In this document: piece after piece, positions 46,378 to 55,163 of the stretch
How the letters are laid out: the number at the start of each line of letters is the position of its first letter
Position numbering within the stretch: the first letter of the stretch is position 1
From: an uncultured Eubacterium sp.
GTDB taxonomy: Bacteria; Bacillota; Clostridia; Lachnospirales; Lachnospiraceae
Length of the DNA stretch: 64,000 nucleotides
Assembly (NCBI GenBank): GCA_900548465.1
Contig: URKY01000004.1
Span: forward strand, 54,900 to 118,899
Direction of reading: 5' to 3'
Notes under the pieces: model-generated
Databases searched by the model: none
What the model was told of the DNA's origin: nothing
The model's input: the letters and a program-made list of their open reading frames with translations, nothing else
Translations under genes and position numbers: made by a program

Positions 46378-47409
46378 ATGAGTCGTAGCGTATATGGCAT
46401 TGATTTTGGTACAAGCAATATCAAGATATTTAATGGACTGACAAAAACAACATTAAATGAAAAAGATATTATTGCAATAAAAAATAAAAATCAACTTTTT
46501 GAAATTGGTGACGATGCGTATAAGATGTACGAAAAAGCACCGGATAATATTAAAGTTATTTTCCCTATAAAATTTGGCGTAATTGCTGATTTGAAAAGCA
46601 TGAAAATGCTGTTTGAGCAGTTTTTTAAGAAAATGACAGGGCCACGAGGCTCAAAAATGGGAAGATTCTGTATCGCAGTACCGGCAGATATTACTGAAGT
46701 TGAGAAAAGAGCTTTTTATGACGTAGTTGCAAAGTCGGACATCAAAGCGAGAGAAATAAAAATAGTGGAAAAACCTATTGCAGATGCAGTTGGTCTGGGA
46801 ATTGACATGACAAGCAGCCGTGGAAACATGATTGTTAATATAGGTGCTGACACAACAGAAATAACGGTGATTTCCCATGGTGGAATTGTTGTAAGCCGAA
46901 TTATTCAGATGGGTGGAAATAAATTAGATCAACTTATATGCGAAAGTGTAAAAAAGAGATACAATATTCTTATTGGACTAAAAACTGCTGAACAGATTAA
47001 ATGTAAATTAGCAGATGCCATGTATGACGAAGATAATGATTTAGACGATGACATAATGTATGTCTATGGCAGAAATGTTATAACGGGACTTCCGTCAGAA
47101 AGAGGAGTATCTAAAGATACAATTTATGAGGCAATAAAACAGTTCTTTGATGATATTGTTGATGCTATCAAAAATTTATTAGAGCGTACACCTCCGGAAT
47201 TGTCCGCTGATATTATTGATACCGGTATTTATTTGACAGGTGGTTCAAGTTCAATAAAAAATCTAAATACTTTAATTGAACAGGAAACAGATCTTAAAGT
47301 TAATACAGTAAAAAATCCACAGGAGTCGGTAATCAGAGGAATATCAATGATTATGTCAGATTCAAGATTTAAGAAACTTATGTATGAACCAAGAGAAAGC
47401 ACGTTCTAG
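46378..47409 (+). CDS. mreB: Rod shape-determining protein MreB/Mbl
   Basis: 343 residues from ATG 46378 behind AAAGGA. Actin-fold motifs: phosphate 1 YGIDFGTSNIKIF, phosphate 2 VNIGADTTEITV, and the adenosine motif GIYLTGGSSSIKN. MreB filaments direct elongasome movement. The first of the mreBCD-PBP2 genes. It is fairly divergent: the usual GTxN is GTSN and the C-terminal tail is basic (RFKKLMYEPRE). A helix in MreB often binds the membrane; I cannot see a clear one. Confidence 0.93.
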   Translation: MSRSVYGIDFGTSNIKIFNGLTKTTLNEKDIIAIKNKNQLFEIGDDAYKMYEKAPDNIKVIFPIKFGVIADLKSMKMLFEQFFKKMTGPRGSKMGRFCIAVPADITEVEKRAFYDVVAKSDIKAREIKIVEKPIADAVGLGIDMTSSRGNMIVNIGADTTEITVISHGGIVVSRIIQMGGNKLDQLICESVKKRYNILIGLKTAEQIKCKLADAMYDEDNDLDDDIMYVYGRNVITGLPSERGVSKDTIYEAIKQFFDDIVDAIKNLLERTPPELSADIIDTGIYLTGGSSSIKNLNTLIEQETDLKVNTVKNPQESVIRGISMIMSDSRFKKLMYEPRESTF

Positions 47410-47427
47410 AACATAAAGGTGAGATAA

Positions 47428-48279
47428 ATGAAAAGACAGACGAAAATAAACATAAAACCAAAAATTTTAATATTTGTTTTAACATTGGTATGTATTGCAG
47501 CACTTATTTTATCGGTAGTTTCCCCAAGTTTTTCAAAACCTATAAAAACAGTAATGGGGTCCGTTGTTGTACCATTGCAGGAAGGCATGAATAGCATAGG
47601 AGAGTGGGTTGGCAATAAATCTGATGCATTAAAAACAGTAAGAAAGTTAAAGAAAGAAAATGCAAAATTATCAAATAAAGTTGCAGAGTTAACTGAAGAA
47701 AACAGTCTGCTGGCCCAGAATAAATATGAGCTTGAAAGATTAAGGGATATGTATCAGTTGGACAAGGACTATTCATCATATCCAAAAATCGGTGCTAATG
47801 TTATAAGTAAGGATGCAGGCAATTTTTTCAATATATTTACCATTAACAAGGGCTCTGATGATGGAATTAAGAAAGATATGAACGTTATCAGCGGAGGCGG
47901 TCTCGTGGGACTTGTTTTCGAAGTTGGAAAAAACTATGCTAAGGTAAGATCAATTATTGATGACGAAAGCAGTACCAGTGTATCATTTCCGAATACATCT
48001 GAAACGGCTATTGTTAGTGGAGATCTTAAATTAATGAAAGATAATCTTATGAATATTACCGAAATATCAAAGGATGCAAAAATTGCAGAAGGTGATATGG
48101 TTGTAACATCAAAGATTAGTAATAAATTTTTACCTGGAATTTTAGTTGGATATGTTATGAAAACATCTAAAGATCCAAACGAACTCACACAATCAGGTCA
48201 GATTACTCCTGTTGTGGATTTTCAACATATTGATGAAGTTTTAGTTATAACTACACTAAAGGAAGGTTTGAAGGATTAA
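47428..48279 (+). CDS. mreC: Rod shape-determining protein MreC
   Basis: 283 residues: one N-terminal membrane helix (about residues 10-30), a coiled coil (about 65-110, with repeated Lys/Glu/Asn), and a beta-rich extracellular domain beginning KIGANVISKD. MreC links MreB filaments to PBP2. ATG 47428 follows AAAGGTG. Order mreB-mreC-mreD is conserved. Confidence 0.93.
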   Translation: MKRQTKINIKPKILIFVLTLVCIAALILSVVSPSFSKPIKTVMGSVVVPLQEGMNSIGEWVGNKSDALKTVRKLKKENAKLSNKVAELTEENSLLAQNKYELERLRDMYQLDKDYSSYPKIGANVISKDAGNFFNIFTINKGSDDGIKKDMNVISGGGLVGLVFEVGKNYAKVRSIIDDESSTSVSFPNTSETAIVSGDLKLMKDNLMNITEISKDAKIAEGDMVVTSKISNKFLPGILVGYVMKTSKDPNELTQSGQITPVVDFQHIDEVLVITTLKEGLKD

Positions 48280-48283
48280 AATT

Positions 48284-48817
48284 ATGAAGCAAAGCGTGCT
48301 AAGAGTTATAATTACAGGCTTGATAGTAATAGTAGCGTTTGTATTACAGACCTTTATATCAAAGGAAAATTATCTTACAGTTGCAACGCCTAATCTTTTG
48401 TTAATTACAACATGTATATTCGGCTTTATGAGAGGAAAGAATTACGGTTGTGTCACAGGTTTCTTTTGCGGACTTATGGTGGATATTTTCTTTGAGGATG
48501 TAATTGGTTTGTATGCATTAATATATATGTATATTGGTTTCTTTAGTGGTATTTTTAAAAAAATGTTCTACAGTGACCATGTATTTATGCCAATGATTCT
48601 GGTATTTTCAAATGATTTTATATATAACATGTTATGTTATCTTTTCAGGTTTGTGTTAAGAAATAAATTAGATTTTTCATTTTATTTCGGTAATATAATT
48701 TTACCTGAAATGATTATAACATCATTTGTAACGTTGATATTATATAAAGCTTTTTATTTTTTAAATGAAAAGGTACTAACATTAAAACAGGAGAATACAT
48801 TAAGTTTTGATAAGTGA
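48284..48817 (+). CDS. mreD: Rod shape-determining protein MreD
   Basis: 177 residues, a small polytopic membrane protein with five or so hydrophobic helices and NYGCVTGFFCGLMVDIFF (conserved Asp). It partners MreC. ATG 48284, four bases after the mreC stop, and its end overlaps the PBP2 start by 11 bases. Confidence 0.9.
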   Translation: MKQSVLRVIITGLIVIVAFVLQTFISKENYLTVATPNLLLITTCIFGFMRGKNYGCVTGFFCGLMVDIFFEDVIGLYALIYMYIGFFSGIFKKMFYSDHVFMPMILVFSNDFIYNMLCYLFRFVLRNKLDFSFYFGNIILPEMIITSFVTLILYKAFYFLNEKVLTLKQENTLSFDK

Positions 48818-51629
48818 TTTTTTATATACGGTTTCAAAAATAATTAAATCAAGAATTTTCATTGTGAGTCTTATTTTAATAAGTATGTTTTCTACGCTTA
48901 TTTATAGAATTTTTGATTTGCAGATTGTAAATGAAAATTATTATATGAGTACTTACATACAGCAGTTCAAAAAGACTGTGTATACCCCGGGAACAAGAGG
49001 AAGAATTTTGGATGTAAAGGGTAATGAACTGGCTCATGATGAATTGGCTTATGCAGTAAAAATTGAAGATAAGATTGACAGTTCAGACGAGAAAAATCAG
49101 GAACTGAATGCCATTGTTTACAAAGCAATAAAAATTATTGAACAAAATGGTGATAAAGTTATTTATGATTTTCCAATTTATCTGAACAGTGATGGAAAGT
49201 GGGTTGAAAATTATAGTTCAGACGCTTCAAAGAAAATTTTCTTAGAGAATATTTTCGGAAAAGGTTTAAAGAAAAACGGTCATGATTACTCAAATGTATC
49301 TGCTGGCGAAGTAATAAGTTACCTGAAGAATGACTTTTTTGAAGTAAAGCAGGAATGTGATGATACAACACTACTGAAGTTGCTTGCCATTAGATATACT
49401 ATATTTGCCAACTCATATCAGAAATATGTAAAGACAACTATTGCAAAGGAAGTATCCAATGAGACAATGGTTGCAATATATGAAAATGAGGCTGATCTTA
49501 CAGGTGTTACAATTGAGGAACAGACTGTCAGAAAATACACAGACAGCGTATATTTTGCACCTATTATAGGATACACGGGAACTATTAGTGACAGTCAGCT
49601 GGAAGAATTTAATTCTAAAGGCAAAAAATATATTTCTTCTGATGTTGTAGGTAAGGCGGGAATAGAATCTGCCATGGAAAAATATCTTCAGGGAAAACGT
49701 GGAGAAGAACAGATTTTTGTTGACAGTACAGGTAAAGTTTTAAGTACAATTTCAAAGACTAATCCTGCTGCAGGAAATGATGTATATTTGTCGATTGATG
49801 CAAAACTTCAAAAAGCAGTATACACAATGCTTGAAAAACAGATTGCAGCAATCCTTATTTCGGAAATTGTTAATTATGATGTGGATGAATCGAAGGAAAC
49901 AGATGATAAATTACATCAGATTCCTGTAAAGAAGGTTTACTCACAGCTTGTTACTAACAATGTGGTAAGTCTTAAACATCTTTCTAAAAAAACAACGGCG
50001 AATGAAAAGAAAGTATATGATAAATACAAGAGTTCAGTTGCAGAGGCTGTTAGAAAACTGAAATCAGATCTTAATGGAAGTGGAACAGCTTATAATGATT
50101 ACAAAGAAGAATTTCAGGCATATTGTGATTATATTTATGATTTACTAAAAAATGATGGAATACTTATTGCATCTTCAATAGATACTGATGATTCAACTTA
50201 CAAGAAATATATAGATGGAAAAATAAGTGTAAATGAATTTATAAAATATGCAATTAAAAAGAATTGGATTAGTCTGGAAAATCTAAATACAAGTTCAGAT
50301 TATTTATCAACAAGTGAAACTTATGATATTATTGTTAAGCATATAATTGATGACTGCAAAAAAAATACATCCTTTGGAAAGCTGGTTGTACAGTACAGAA
50401 TAGAGGATTCCACTATATCAGGAAGTGAGATATGTATGCTCCTCTATGACCAGAAAGTACTTGATAAGGATGAAAGTCAGTATAACATACTTTCGACTTA
50501 TGACAGATATCAGACTTACAGATTTATTATTAAACAGATTAAACAGTTGAAAATTACACCGGCACAGATTGCTTTAGATCCATGTTCCGGTTCAGTTGTA
50601 ATAACAGATCCGAATAATGGTAAGGTGAGAGCAATGGTAACTTATCCAAGTTATGACAATAACATGTTGTCGGGATCCGTGGATCCTGATTATTGGGACA
50701 AACTTGTTGATGATAAATCAGATCCGTTATATAACAGGGCAACACAGGGTTCCAGTGCCCCGGGATCAACATTTAAGATGGCTACAGCTATGGCTGCCAT
50801 GGAAGAAAATGTTATTACACCAAATACAATTATTAATGCCAAAGGTAAATTTGATAAGATAAAGCCTTCACCAAAGTGTTGGATTTATCCAAAAGGAACT
50901 CATGGACCAATTAATGTTTCCAGTGCCATAGCACAGTCCTGTAATTATTTCTTCTATGAAATGGGGTACAGACTTGGTTCAGAAAAAGGCTCTTATGACA
51001 GTGCATATGGTTTGGAAAAAATTGAAAAGTATGCTACAAATTTGGGCCTAAATATGAAATCAGGTGTAGAAATAACTGAAAGGGATCCACATTTTTCAAC
51101 GGAAAGTGCTGTTCATTCAGCTATTGGACAGGGTAGTAACGCATATACACCGGTTCAGCTTGCAAGATACGTGTCTACATTAGCAAATGGAGGAAAGAAT
51201 TATTCTTTAACTTTAGTAGACAAGGTTAATTCAAGAACAGGCAAACTGGTATATAAAAATAAATCGAAGCTTACAGATACAGTTAAAGCTTCAAGCAGTA
51301 CGTGGGATGCAATTCATAAGGGAATGCGTGAGGTTGTAACAAGTGGAACAGTTAGAAGTTTCTTCACGGATACAAAACTTAAAATTGCAGGAAAATCAGG
51401 TACTGCTCAGGAAAATCTTCATAGAAACTCGCATGCACTTTTTGTTGCATATGCACCATATGAGAAACCGGAGGTTGCTATATCGACAGTAATACCTTTT
51501 GGAAATTCATCACATGATTCAGCTATTCTTGCAAAGAAATGTATACAGTATTTCTATGGAGAACTGAAAGATAAAGATCTTAAGAAGAGTGTTAAGAGCG
51601 ATAATACCGGAAGTATAACCCAGGATTAA
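48807..51629 (+). CDS. mrdA: Penicillin-binding protein 2 (elongasome transpeptidase), with large insertion
   Basis: 940 residues, far longer than the roughly 630-700 of most PBP2 proteins. It starts with TTG 48807 inside mreD (CAGGAG about 13 bases before); no ATG is near. A membrane anchor (about residues 15-35), dimerisation domain, then transpeptidase motifs: SxxK in PGSTFKM (Ser654), SCN (Ser711) and KSGT (Lys863). A long insertion (about residues 345-590) with charged helices separates the usual LSIDAKLQ segment from GSVVITDPNNGKV. Partner RodA is encoded 1.1 kb downstream. Confidence 0.94.
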   Translation: MISDFLYTVSKIIKSRIFIVSLILISMFSTLIYRIFDLQIVNENYYMSTYIQQFKKTVYTPGTRGRILDVKGNELAHDELAYAVKIEDKIDSSDEKNQELNAIVYKAIKIIEQNGDKVIYDFPIYLNSDGKWVENYSSDASKKIFLENIFGKGLKKNGHDYSNVSAGEVISYLKNDFFEVKQECDDTTLLKLLAIRYTIFANSYQKYVKTTIAKEVSNETMVAIYENEADLTGVTIEEQTVRKYTDSVYFAPIIGYTGTISDSQLEEFNSKGKKYISSDVVGKAGIESAMEKYLQGKRGEEQIFVDSTGKVLSTISKTNPAAGNDVYLSIDAKLQKAVYTMLEKQIAAILISEIVNYDVDESKETDDKLHQIPVKKVYSQLVTNNVVSLKHLSKKTTANEKKVYDKYKSSVAEAVRKLKSDLNGSGTAYNDYKEEFQAYCDYIYDLLKNDGILIASSIDTDDSTYKKYIDGKISVNEFIKYAIKKNWISLENLNTSSDYLSTSETYDIIVKHIIDDCKKNTSFGKLVVQYRIEDSTISGSEICMLLYDQKVLDKDESQYNILSTYDRYQTYRFIIKQIKQLKITPAQIALDPCSGSVVITDPNNGKVRAMVTYPSYDNNMLSGSVDPDYWDKLVDDKSDPLYNRATQGSSAPGSTFKMATAMAAMEENVITPNTIINAKGKFDKIKPSPKCWIYPKGTHGPINVSSAIAQSCNYFFYEMGYRLGSEKGSYDSAYGLEKIEKYATNLGLNMKSGVEITERDPHFSTESAVHSAIGQGSNAYTPVQLARYVSTLANGGKNYSLTLVDKVNSRTGKLVYKNKSKLTDTVKASSSTWDAIHKGMREVVTSGTVRSFFTDTKLKIAGKSGTAQENLHRNSHALFVAYAPYEKPEVAISTVIPFGNSSHDSAILAKKCIQYFYGELKDKDLKKSVKSDNTGSITQD

Positions 51630-51638
51630 TAGGAATTC

Positions 51639-51667
51639 CTGACTAAAATACAAATGATAACTATACT
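51639..51667 (+). promoter_or_regulatory. Candidate promoter for minD-minE-rodA
   Basis: CTGACT at 51639-51644, a 17-base spacer and TATACT at 51662-51667. It starts a second transcription unit after PBP2. Confidence 0.6.
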
Positions 51668-51688
51668 ATTTATATTTTAGGAGGGAAA

Positions 51689-52486
51689 ATGGGAGAAGTA
51701 ATTGTAGTAACTTCCGGAAAAGGCGGAGTTGGAAAAACTACCATAACCGCAAACTTAAGCATTGCTCTTTCTAAATTAGGAAAGAGTGTAATTGCCATAG
51801 ACACAGATATAGGATTGAGAAATCTTGATGTAGTTATGGGGCTTGAAAATCATATTATTTACAATCTGGTAGATGTAATTGAAGGTAATTGCAGATTAAA
51901 ACAGGCAGTAATAAAAGACAGAAGACATTCCAATTTGTATTTATTGCCTAGTGCGCAATCAAAGGATAAGGATGCAGTAAGTCCTGAACAAATGGTTGAA
52001 TTAACCAATTGTTTAAAAGATGAATTTGATTATGTTTTAATTGATTGTCCGGCAGGAATTGAACAGGGTTTCAGAAATGCCATAGCCGGTGCCACAAAGG
52101 CCATTGTAGTTACAACACCGGAGGTGTCGGCAATCAGAGATGCAGACAGAATAATCGGTCTGCTGGAAAAAGATGGCATATCTTCAATATATCTATTGGT
52201 AAATAAGTTACGTCCCGAACTTATAAAAAAAGGTGAAATGATGTCAGGAAATGATGTTGTTGAAATTCTTGGCACTGATATAATAGGATGTGTAAATGAT
52301 GATGTAAATATTGTTATTGCAACTAATAAAGGCGAGGCAATTGTAGATACAAATACAACATCAGGAAAAAACATTACTAAAATAGCACAGAAACTTGCAG
52401 GTGTAATCCCTTATGAAGAAAAGAGTGAAAGCAAATTTTCGTTTTTACTGTTTAAAAATATTTTTAATAAGGGGGCATCAAAATGA
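51689..52486 (+). CDS. minD: Septum-site-determining ATPase MinD
   Basis: 265 residues with the deviant Walker A GKGGVGKTT (about residues 10-18), the switch IDTDIGLRNLD, and DCPAGIEQGF. The C-terminal amphipathic helix (KFSFLLFKNIFNKG) fits membrane targeting. MinD with MinE places the division site. AGGAGG precedes ATG 51689. minC is not adjacent. Confidence 0.96.
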   Translation: MGEVIVVTSGKGGVGKTTITANLSIALSKLGKSVIAIDTDIGLRNLDVVMGLENHIIYNLVDVIEGNCRLKQAVIKDRRHSNLYLLPSAQSKDKDAVSPEQMVELTNCLKDEFDYVLIDCPAGIEQGFRNAIAGATKAIVVTTPEVSAIRDADRIIGLLEKDGISSIYLLVNKLRPELIKKGEMMSGNDVVEILGTDIIGCVNDDVNIVIATNKGEAIVDTNTTSGKNITKIAQKLAGVIPYEEKSESKFSFLLFKNIFNKGASK

Positions 52487-52728
52487 TATTAAGAAAGTTA
52501 TTTCGCAGAAAACGTTCAGGAAAAGTAGCCAGAGAAAGATTAGAGATTTTACTTGTTACTGACAGAATAGGATGCAATCCTAACACAACTGAGTCAATAA
52601 AAAGAGATATTATTAATGTTATTTCAAAATACATAGACATAGACATTGATAATTGTGTGGTAGAAATACACCAGGAAAAGGGTCCATGTCTAATGGCAAA
52701 CATACCAATTAAAGAGGTTAAAATTTAA
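52483..52728 (+). CDS. minE: Cell division topological specificity factor MinE
   Basis: 81 residues. The N-terminal membrane-binding helix (MILRKLFRRK) and the anti-MinCD segment (KVARERLEILLV) are followed by the dimer domain with RDIINVISKYIDID. It stimulates MinD ATPase. It overlaps minD by four bases (ATGA); AAGGGGG sits before the start. Presence of MinE suggests pole-to-pole oscillation rather than the DivIVA system. Confidence 0.94.
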   Translation: MILRKLFRRKRSGKVARERLEILLVTDRIGCNPNTTESIKRDIINVISKYIDIDIDNCVVEIHQEKGPCLMANIPIKEVKI

Positions 52729-53870
52729 TGATTAAAAAAATACGAAACGGATTAAAAGCATACAAATTGTCAAATTTAAATTTTAGATTATTGCTATATG
52801 TATTGGCAGTTACATGTATAGGAATTTTCTGTATTGGAAGTGCAACCAAAGAAGGAAATTTTCAATTTAAGCAGATTTTAGGTCTGGCACTGGGATTAGT
52901 TGTAATGATAATTTTTACATTAATCAGTTACAGATTTCTGTTTAAATTCTATTTTGTAATATATTTTGCAACTATTGGTCTGTTGCTTTCAGTTTTGTTG
53001 TTTGGAACGGTAAATAAAGGGGCTAAAAGATGGATTAACTTAGGATTTACTGAATTTCAGCCATCGGAAGTGGCAAAAGTTTTCCTTATTATCTTTTTGG
53101 CAACATATCTGTATAAGAGATATGAAACGCTAAATACTTTCAAAACTCTGGCAGGAGCGGTATTTTTTATAATAATTCCGTTAGCTTTAGTATTTTTAGA
53201 GCCGGACTTATCGACAACAATAGTTATTTTTGTTACAATATGTGCTATAATGTTTTTATCGGGAATTCATTACAAAATTGTAACGGGAGCTTTGATTATT
53301 TCAATTCCAATTATTTGCATTTTAGGATATTATATTGCGCAGCCTGGAAATGCAATTTTGCATGGATATCAGTATAACCGTATTGTAGGATTTTTCCAGG
53401 AGGACAATGAAGAGGCACAGCAGATAATGTATCAGCAGAAGAATTCTCTTCTGGCTATCGGATCAGGTGGTCTTACGGGAAAAGGTCTTGCAAATAATGA
53501 TATAACATCAGTTAAAAACGGAAATCTTATTTCTGAATCTCATACGGACTTTATTTTTACAATTGTAGGTGAAGAGTTAGGATTTATCGGTGGAGCGGCA
53601 GTTATTATACTGTTATTTCTAATTGTGCTTGAATGTTTTATTACAGGATCAAGAGCACCGACCCTTAGTGGAAAACTATTTTGTTTCGGCTTTGGAGTTC
53701 TTATAGGAGTGCAGTCCTTTGTTAATGTTTCAGTTGCAACTATGTTATTACCAAATACAGGCGTGACATTGCCTTTTGTAAGTTACGGATTAACGTCACT
53801 AACAAGTATGTATCTTGGTATTGGTATAGTGCTGAATATCGGTTTACAGAGAACAAAAGCAAGAGTTTAA
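52728..53870 (+). CDS. rodA: Peptidoglycan polymerase RodA (SEDS family)
   Basis: 380 residues with about ten membrane helices. SEDS motifs: GAKRWINLGFTEFQPSEVAK, FLEPDLSTT, the catalytic Asp region SESHTDFIFTIVGEELG, and PNTGVTLPFVSYG. It polymerises glycan in the elongasome with PBP2. The start shares a base with the minE stop (TAATG). SEDS identity is certain; RodA versus FtsW is inferred from the mre context. Confidence 0.92.
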   Translation: MIKKIRNGLKAYKLSNLNFRLLLYVLAVTCIGIFCIGSATKEGNFQFKQILGLALGLVVMIIFTLISYRFLFKFYFVIYFATIGLLLSVLLFGTVNKGAKRWINLGFTEFQPSEVAKVFLIIFLATYLYKRYETLNTFKTLAGAVFFIIIPLALVFLEPDLSTTIVIFVTICAIMFLSGIHYKIVTGALIISIPIICILGYYIAQPGNAILHGYQYNRIVGFFQEDNEEAQQIMYQQKNSLLAIGSGGLTGKGLANNDITSVKNGNLISESHTDFIFTIVGEELGFIGGAAVIILLFLIVLECFITGSRAPTLSGKLFCFGFGVLIGVQSFVNVSVATMLLPNTGVTLPFVSYGLTSLTSMYLGIGIVLNIGLQRTKARV

Positions 53871-53921
53871 TTATATTTTATAGTAGAAGTTAATATACTT
53901 TAAAAGGAACGGAGGATATTT

Positions 53922-54320
53922 ATGAACATCGGATTAATCGCGCATGATTCAAAGAAAAAATTAATGCAGAATTTTTGTGTGGCTTATAGGGGGATTTTAT
54001 GCAAACACTCTTTATATGCTACAGGTACGACGGGAAGGCTTATTGAAGAAGCCGCTAATTTAAATGTTTATAAATATTTGGCCGGTCATCTTGGTGGAGA
54101 ACAGCAATTGAGTTCACAAATCGAGCAGAACGATTTAGATTTGTTGATTTTTTTGAGGGATCCTGAAAATCCTAAATCTCATGAACCTGATGTCCATAAA
54201 GCTGTCAGATTATGCGATATGCATAATATTCCTTTGGCTACAAATGTAGCTACAGCAGAACTATTAATTAAATCTCTGAATCGTGGCGATTTAGAGTGGA
54301 GAGAAATATACAAAAATTAA
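53922..54320 (+). CDS. mgsA: Methylglyoxal synthase, with Glu at the catalytic Asp71 position
   Basis: 132 residues. It converts dihydroxyacetone phosphate to methylglyoxal, a glycolytic overflow route. Family motifs: LIAHDSKK (His8), LYATGTTGRLI, GHLGGEQQL, FLRDPENPKSHEPDV, and LATNVATAE. Compared with E. coli, His19, Asp91, His98 and Asp101 are retained (His8, Asp80, His87, Asp90) but Asp71 is Glu60 (GAA at 54099). ACGGAGG precedes ATG 53922. It follows rodA, a common neighbour in this group. Confidence 0.93.
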   Translation: MNIGLIAHDSKKKLMQNFCVAYRGILCKHSLYATGTTGRLIEEAANLNVYKYLAGHLGGEQQLSSQIEQNDLDLLIFLRDPENPKSHEPDVHKAVRLCDMHNIPLATNVATAELLIKSLNRGDLEWREIYKN

Positions 54321-54334
54321 AGGAGGACATTGGT

Positions 54335-54748
54335 ATGGTCGACATTATTTGTGGTGAAAGAGGTCAGGGAAAAACTAAAGAAATGCTTCAACGTGCTAAT
54401 GACAGTGTGGCTGATGCAAAGGGTGCCATTGTGTACATAGACAAAAGCCCACAGCATATGTATGAATTGAATAATCAGGTACGGCTTATTAATATTACTG
54501 AATATCCGGTTGAATCATATGAAGGATTTATAGGTTTTGTCTCCGGTCTTCTTGCAGGAAATTATGGTATTGAATGCGTTTTTATCGATAGTTTAATAAA
54601 AGTGGCGCATTTAGAAGAAGGAATGATTTCCGAACTTGTTGAAACATTGGATAAACTTAGTAAGGACGTTAAGTTTGTATGTAGTGTTTCAATGAAGGAA
54701 GATTTATTACCGGATGAATTAAAGGAAAAGATAATAGTTTCATGTTAA
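54335..54748 (+). CDS. Small P-loop ATPase-like protein, unknown function
   Basis: 137 residues from ATG 54335, 7 bases after AAAGGAGG. The N-terminal Walker A GERGQGKTK (residues 7-15) is clear, and a hydrophobic strand followed by acid (ECVFID, about residue 87) may be Walker B. There is no other domain, so the protein is a minimal nucleotide-binding domain. Adjacent to mgsA and cotranscribed with it; it ends in the terminator at 54753. I do not recognise a family. Could be a degenerate ATPase that pairs with another subunit. Confidence 0.75.
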   Translation: MVDIICGERGQGKTKEMLQRANDSVADAKGAIVYIDKSPQHMYELNNQVRLINITEYPVESYEGFIGFVSGLLAGNYGIECVFIDSLIKVAHLEEGMISELVETLDKLSKDVKFVCSVSMKEDLLPDELKEKIIVSC

Positions 54749-54752
54749 GTAA

Positions 54753-54793
54753 CAAAAAAAGCATTTGTACGTTGAATGTACAGATGCTTTTTT
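54753..54793 (+). terminator. Bidirectional terminator between the P-loop gene and the DUF378 gene
   Basis: AAAAAAGCATTTGTAC (54754-54769) pairs with GTACAGATGCTTTTTT (54777-54792) with a single T-G wobble; loop GTTGAAT. A-rich on the left and T-rich on the right, so it serves both strands of convergent genes. Confidence 0.9.
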
Positions 54794-54809
54794 ATGTGTC
54801 TTATTGTTG

Positions 54810-55025
54810 TTATTTGTTATTGCCAAATGAACCTATTCTTCCAAATAAGCTAATTGTATATAAACCGCATAAGCCTATAATTGCATATATTATTCTTGAT
54901 ATCCAGGTTAACTGACCAAATAAAAAGGCTACGAGATCAAATTTAAAAAATCCTATTAATCCCCAGTTTATAGCTCCAATAATAACAAGTATTAAAACAA
55001 AATAATCAAAACCTTTTGTGTTCAT
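54810..55025 (-). CDS. DUF378 membrane protein
   Basis: 71 residues with two membrane helices: FDYFVLILVIIGAINWGLIG and a second after KFDLVAFLFG (IIYAIIGLCGLY). The INWGL motif is the DUF378 hallmark. The ribosome binding site TAGGAGG precedes ATG 55025. Function is unknown. It is the only minus-strand gene besides the LysM gene, and the promoter is not obvious in the shared upstream region. Confidence 0.9.
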   Translation of the reverse strand: MNTKGFDYFVLILVIIGAINWGLIGFFKFDLVAFLFGQLTWISRIIYAIIGLCGLYTISLFGRIGSFGNNK

Positions 55026-55109
55026 ATTTTTTTACCTCCTATATTATCTGCTAATAATTTCCCCCTTTTTTTTGAAATAATACATTTTTTAACGAATTTT
55101 TACTTAAGG

Positions 55110-55138
55110 TTGACTAAACATCAATAATATTAGATAAT
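55110..55138 (+). promoter_or_regulatory. Promoter for the HlyD-yggS-sepF region
   Basis: TTGACT at 55110-55115, a 17-base spacer and GATAAT at 55133-55138. Confidence 0.65.
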
Positions 55139-55163
55139 TGTATGTGGTTTAAGGAGAAAGTAT

